Below are positions 60,993-64,000 of a stretch of DNA of 64,000 bases, one piece after another (within the stretch, counting starts at the first letter, position 1; every line of letters starts with the position of its first letter). The translations under genes and the position numbers were made by a program. The stretch is from JBJGXI01 sp045635475 (GTDB lineage: Bacteria; Bacillota; Bacilli; Bacillales; Amphibacillaceae): NCBI RefSeq assembly GCF_045635475.1, contig NZ_JBJGXI010000003.1, positions 1 through 64,000 on the forward strand. Direction: 5' to 3'. The notes beneath the pieces were generated by a model. That model was not told the origin of the DNA and searched no databases. It saw nothing but the letters and a program-made list of their open reading frames with translations.

Positions 60993-63041
60993 TTATTCGA
61001 TTTTATATTTATCCATTTTATAATACAAGTTACGTATCGATATTCCTAAGGCTTCGGCCGTTTTCGTTTTATTGTTCCGATTTGCCCGATAAGCGGACGC
61101 GATCATTTTTTTCTCGAAACCATCCATTGCTTCTTGTAAGGATTGCTGCTGCCAATCTTCAACAGCAGGAATTGCTTCTGTAGGTTGCTCATCTCTTCTT
61201 AAAACAAATTCAGGTAAATGCTTAATTGTAATAACAGCTTCATTCATTTTCATAAAAATCGCTGCCCTGCTAATCACATTTTCCAATTCTCTTATATTAC
61301 CTGGCCAATCATAGTGTTTTAAGCAACGCAATGCCTGCTCGTCAATCGCTACAATCGAATGACCATAATATTGATTGACCTTATGTATGAGCTGGTAAAT
61401 AAGATCTTCCAAATCATGTAGCCTTTCTCTTAGTGGCGGGATATAAATTGGAAGACGATTTAAACGATAGTAAAGTTCTTCACTAAATGTTCCGTTTGTG
61501 ACTGCTTTCTCTAAGTTAGCATCTGTACTTGTAATCATTCTTACATCAATCTCGATCGCCTTTCGACCACCTACGCGAACGATTTTTTGTTCTTTGAGCA
61601 CCCGAATTAATTTGTCCTGCAAGGCTATTGGCAACGACGCAATATCATCTAAGAAAATGCTTCCGTGATTTGCTTCTTCCAAACATCCTTTGATGATGTG
61701 ATTATTACCTTCTGTCTCGTTGCCGTCTTCATAACCGAATAATTCATTATCCAACTCTGATTCGCTTTTAGCAGCACAATTAACACGGATAAATTTATTG
61801 TACTTGCGATTACTTTCATTATGAATAGCATGAGCAAACAGTTCTTTTCCTGTCCCTATTTCGCCTCGTAGCAATACCGAAACTGGCGTAATAGCACCAA
61901 CCTTCGCCTGTTCCAATGCTAGTTTAATTTCTCCTGAGGAACAAATAATGTCATCAAATGTATACTTTGCTTCTAGATTTCGAATGATTTGTCTTGCTCG
62001 CTTCAACTCATTCGTTAAGACTTGAATCCCGGAGACATCGTGCAAAACACCAACACTACCTTTTAATTTACCTTCTACAATAATCGGAGAAACATTAACA
62101 ATTACATCTTTATTTTGCGGTCCTACCTTCATACGCACACCTTTGACAGCTCTGCGCGATTGTAACACCCGCATATGCATGCTATCTCCCTCAGAAATAT
62201 CAACGGTCGCTGGTTTTCCGATCACCTCTTGCTTCGTTAATCCAGTAAGGTTTGTATAGGCAGGGTTGATCATAATCCCTTTACCTTGTTCATCAACGAC
62301 AGAAATGGCCTCTTCTGAAGATTCGAAAATAGCTTCAAGCATTTTTTTAACTTCATTTAGGCCGCTTATTCTTTCAGCTACTTCAACAACCTCTGAAACT
62401 TCTCGAAATATAGCAAACGCACCTTTTAAGTTATATTCTCCATCGATAATCGGACTGATTGTTGATACAATTGGTTTTCCATTGCCCAGGGTTAGCTCGT
62501 AATTAATTACACTCTTCCTTGAACGCAACACCTGTGGAAATCTAGACTCTTCGATTAGAGATCGAATTGGCTTTTTTACTAATTGTTGTTTTTCTATTCC
62601 TATGATTTCGGCTGCTCTCTGGTTAACAAACTTAACAGATTCATCAATATCTACTACGATTAATCCTTCGTGAATGTTGCTTAGTATTAATGCTTGATAA
62701 AAGGCTTGTTGTTGTAATTCCTCTGTTTCAGCCAGCATTTCTCCATAAGATGTAGCATTCACTTGTGTAATTACAGTAGTATTGTCTAATAGCTCCTCGA
62801 GCAAATTCTCATATAATTCTGATGATCCTGTTGTTTCAAAAACAAGATCAATCTTTTCACTTAATATTTCTCGCCAATCTTTCGTAGTAAAGATAGCGTG
62901 TCTGCTGGCCATTTGGATACCAGGTGCATCTAGATCCTGATCAATAACGGCAACAATATGTATGTGTTTCAATGTTAGCAGTAATTTAAGTAATGCATTG
63001 CCTTGTTGACCTGCACCAATGATAGCAATTCGCTTCATCAT
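60993..63041 (-). CDS. bkdR: BkdR-type regulator with degenerate GAFTGA loop
   Basis: 682 aa from ATG 63041. An N-terminal Rossmann-like domain (IAIIGAGQQGNALL) is followed by two PAS domains (about residues 130-240 and 245-360), an AAA+ domain and a Fis-type helix-turn-helix (KTKTAEALGISIRNLYYKM). Walker A is GEIGTGKE; Walker B reads IFLDDI. Where sigma-54 activators have GAFTGA after ELFGYE, this protein reads DGNETEG, so sigma-54 contact should be lost. The FRxDLYYRL block reads FSEELYYRL. It lies upstream of bcd on the same strand, like bkdR of Bacillus subtilis. Confidence 0.9.
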   Translation of the reverse strand: MMKRIAIIGAGQQGNALLKLLLTLKHIHIVAVIDQDLDAPGIQMASRHAIFTTKDWREILSEKIDLVFETTGSSELYENLLEELLDNTTVITQVNATSYGEMLAETEELQQQAFYQALILSNIHEGLIVVDIDESVKFVNQRAAEIIGIEKQQLVKKPIRSLIEESRFPQVLRSRKSVINYELTLGNGKPIVSTISPIIDGEYNLKGAFAIFREVSEVVEVAERISGLNEVKKMLEAIFESSEEAISVVDEQGKGIMINPAYTNLTGLTKQEVIGKPATVDISEGDSMHMRVLQSRRAVKGVRMKVGPQNKDVIVNVSPIIVEGKLKGSVGVLHDVSGIQVLTNELKRARQIIRNLEAKYTFDDIICSSGEIKLALEQAKVGAITPVSVLLRGEIGTGKELFAHAIHNESNRKYNKFIRVNCAAKSESELDNELFGYEDGNETEGNNHIIKGCLEEANHGSIFLDDIASLPIALQDKLIRVLKEQKIVRVGGRKAIEIDVRMITSTDANLEKAVTNGTFSEELYYRLNRLPIYIPPLRERLHDLEDLIYQLIHKVNQYYGHSIVAIDEQALRCLKHYDWPGNIRELENVISRAAIFMKMNEAVITIKHLPEFVLRRDEQPTEAIPAVEDWQQQSLQEAMDGFEKKMIASAYRANRNNKTKTAEALGISIRNLYYKMDKYKIE

Positions 63042-63172
63042 ATAACCACGCCTCTGCATTTTTTTGCATACTATCATTTTAGACTTTCCTGCATAATTTA
63101 GCAAGGTTATTTCGTTTGATAGTCGAACATGCTATACTACTTCCATAGAGAGAATAACGAAGGAGTATAACC

Positions 63173-63406
63173 ATGCGTATTGTTGCCTTATTCACCTTAG
63201 TAATACCCGGAATACTCGCTACACTTGGTGTTAAACTAATGAGAGATTCCTTATTTGGCGTTTTGTTCCCTATTTTCTTTCACGTCGGCATCCAATTTGT
63301 AGCTGGACTTATATTTTTTGTCGCAGGCCTTATTTTTATTGGTGGTTTTATTTTGCACCGAGATCGAAAAAGAAATTTAACAAAAGGGCGATTTAATCGA
63401 AAATAA
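63173..63406 (+). CDS. yqzF: DUF2627 membrane protein (YqzF-like)
   Basis: 77 aa, AAGGAG upstream of the ATG. Two or three hydrophobic helices (IVALFTLVIPGILATLGVKL, LFGVLFPIFFHVGIQFVAGLIFF, GLIFIGGFILHR) end in a basic tail (DRKRNLTKGRFNRK). The pattern and its position divergent from bkdR match yqzF of Bacillus subtilis (DUF2627). Function unknown. Confidence 0.85.
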   Translation: MRIVALFTLVIPGILATLGVKLMRDSLFGVLFPIFFHVGIQFVAGLIFFVAGLIFIGGFILHRDRKRNLTKGRFNRK

Positions 63407-63418
63407 TATAAAGCATAG

Positions 63419-63690
63419 AACAAAAGCGCAAGCGCCCCTTTAGCGACGTATGGACTGGACTGAACCGTAGGACCAGAGTAGGCTTCGAAGCTTTACCTCG
63501 CACGAAGAAAATTGTTCTATATTTTCGATGGAGTAAGGAAACATGCCCCTGCATAAGGGGTATGTCGACTTTGGACGACAAGTCCGCTTTTAGTCGACCT
63601 TCAATAAAACCTGAACCGATGTTGACTTATCGTACGGAGGCGGGTGTTGTCTCACTACAGCTTTAGCGCTGGAGCTGGATGTGGCTAAAT
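63419..63690. repeat. Structured Bacillaceae-type intergenic repeat
   Basis: The stretch starts with AAAAGCGCAAGCGCCCCTTT and ends near GTGTTGTCTCACTACAGC and GCGCTGGAGCTGGAT. It holds AGAACAA/TTGTTCT arms and a CCCCT...AGGGG stem. Its wording recalls the multicopy GCGCAAGCGCCC elements between genes of many Bacillaceae. No gene is supported in it. Confidence 0.5.
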
Positions 63691-63740
63691 AACTTAGTAA
63701 GATATCCACTGTTGTTTAATTTTATAATTCCCTAGACAAC

Positions 63741-63780
63741 AAAAAAGCTTGTGGTAATCTTTCATAACTCAAGCTTTTTT
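63741..63780. terminator. Bidirectional terminator near the right edge
   Basis: AAAAAAGCTTG (63741-63751) pairs perfectly with CAAGCTTTTTT (63770-63780) followed by another T. It can serve the minus-strand gene to its right. Confidence 0.75.
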
Positions 63781-63859
63781 TGTATCCCTACTGCCTGCTT
63801 TTCAAGTAATTATACACCGGCAATGATGCCAGAGTACCTATCTACCAGTTCCTTTGAGT

Positions 63860-64000
63860 TCATTTATTACATTTAATGTATTGCTCTATAAATCCTCTAT
63901 ACTCATCAGTTAATTTATCAGGCAAGCTATTTATTGAAAAGTACTGCATTTTTTCCGATTCACTATAATCTATCTTCATATCTCCACTTATATCCTTAGT
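63860..64000 (-). CDS. C-terminal end of a NUDIX-like hydrolase (partial)
   Basis: The minus strand is open from the window edge to TGA at 63860 (46 codons). SESEKMQYFSINSLPDKLTD followed by EYRGFIEQY resembles the end of NUDIX hydrolases, where an E-M-x-F-F-x-x-x-x-L-P segment and a last helix follow the NUDIX box. The box itself is outside the window, so the call is tentative. Confidence 0.5.
   Translation of the reverse strand, partial: TKDISGDMKIDYSESEKMQYFSINSLPDKLTDEYRGFIEQYIKCNK

Noticed and set aside
63393..63581. 62-codon minus-strand frame in the right-end repeat
   Set aside because: It lies wholly in the structured intergenic repeat and has no ribosome site.

Overview
This is about 64 kb of low-GC Firmicute chromosome, most likely from a salt-tolerant member of the Bacillaceae (Oceanobacillus/Virgibacillus/Lentibacillus-like). 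The clearest marker is the 47-63 kb block: it keeps the Bacillus subtilis order yqzF - bkdR - bcd - buk - lpdV - bkdAA - bkdAB - bkdB - yqiW(brxB) - yqjA - yqjB ... yqjE, with a two-subunit methylmalonyl-CoA mutase inserted before yqjE. Further support comes from a T-box before argS, the csoR/copA/copZ locus, a Prli42-like peptide, a yoaS-yozG pair, many small membrane proteins and Gram-positive-type terminators. No rRNA, tRNA, CRISPR array, prophage or intact insertion sequence was seen.

Layout. 0-3.6 kb: a FAD oxidase cut by the window edge, a two-gene YibE/YibF-like membrane operon, and a remnant of a xenorhodopsin gene (helices E-G only). 3.6-7.3 kb: small proteins, a methyltransferase, a pair of CBO0543-like membrane proteins and a broken GGDEF gene. 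7.3-11.2 kb: an MHYT-GGDEF-EAL c-di-GMP protein and a padR-chrA operon with a palindromic operator. 11.6-17.4 kb: a membrane protein, the copper module (csoR, copA, copZ) with a CsoR-type operator, and dus. 18-31 kb: HAD phosphatase, methionine aminopeptidase, YhgE/Pip, a T-box controlled argS with a DmpA-type peptidase, small membrane and exported proteins, and a paired SMR exporter. 31-46 kb: accessory genes, including an FGGY kinase with a cre-like site, an oxidoreductase, hemolysin-III-like protein, DUF3221 lipoproteins, a haloperoxidase/PAP2 enzyme, fasciclin, VanZ, VanW, and a staygreen homologue. 46-63 kb: cupin, M20 peptidase, methylmalonyl-CoA mutase, Prli42, cell-wall and redox genes, then the branched-chain keto-acid dehydrogenase operon and its regulator. 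The right edge holds an intergenic repeat and the end of a NUDIX-like gene.

How the genes work together. The bkd operon deaminates branched-chain amino acids (bcd), oxidises the keto acids to acyl-CoAs (bkdAA/AB/B, lpdV) and may recover ATP through buk. Methylmalonyl-CoA mutase can carry propionyl-CoA-derived carbon from Val/Ile to succinyl-CoA. Two departures stand out: ptb is missing from the operon, and BkdR has lost the GAFTGA loop needed to contact sigma-54, with no convincing -24/-12 promoter nearby. Other notable points are the decayed xenorhodopsin, a c-di-GMP locus in which both cyclase domains look dead but the EAL domain looks intact, an argS/DmpA unit under an arginine T-box, and a dispersed GC-box repeat family.
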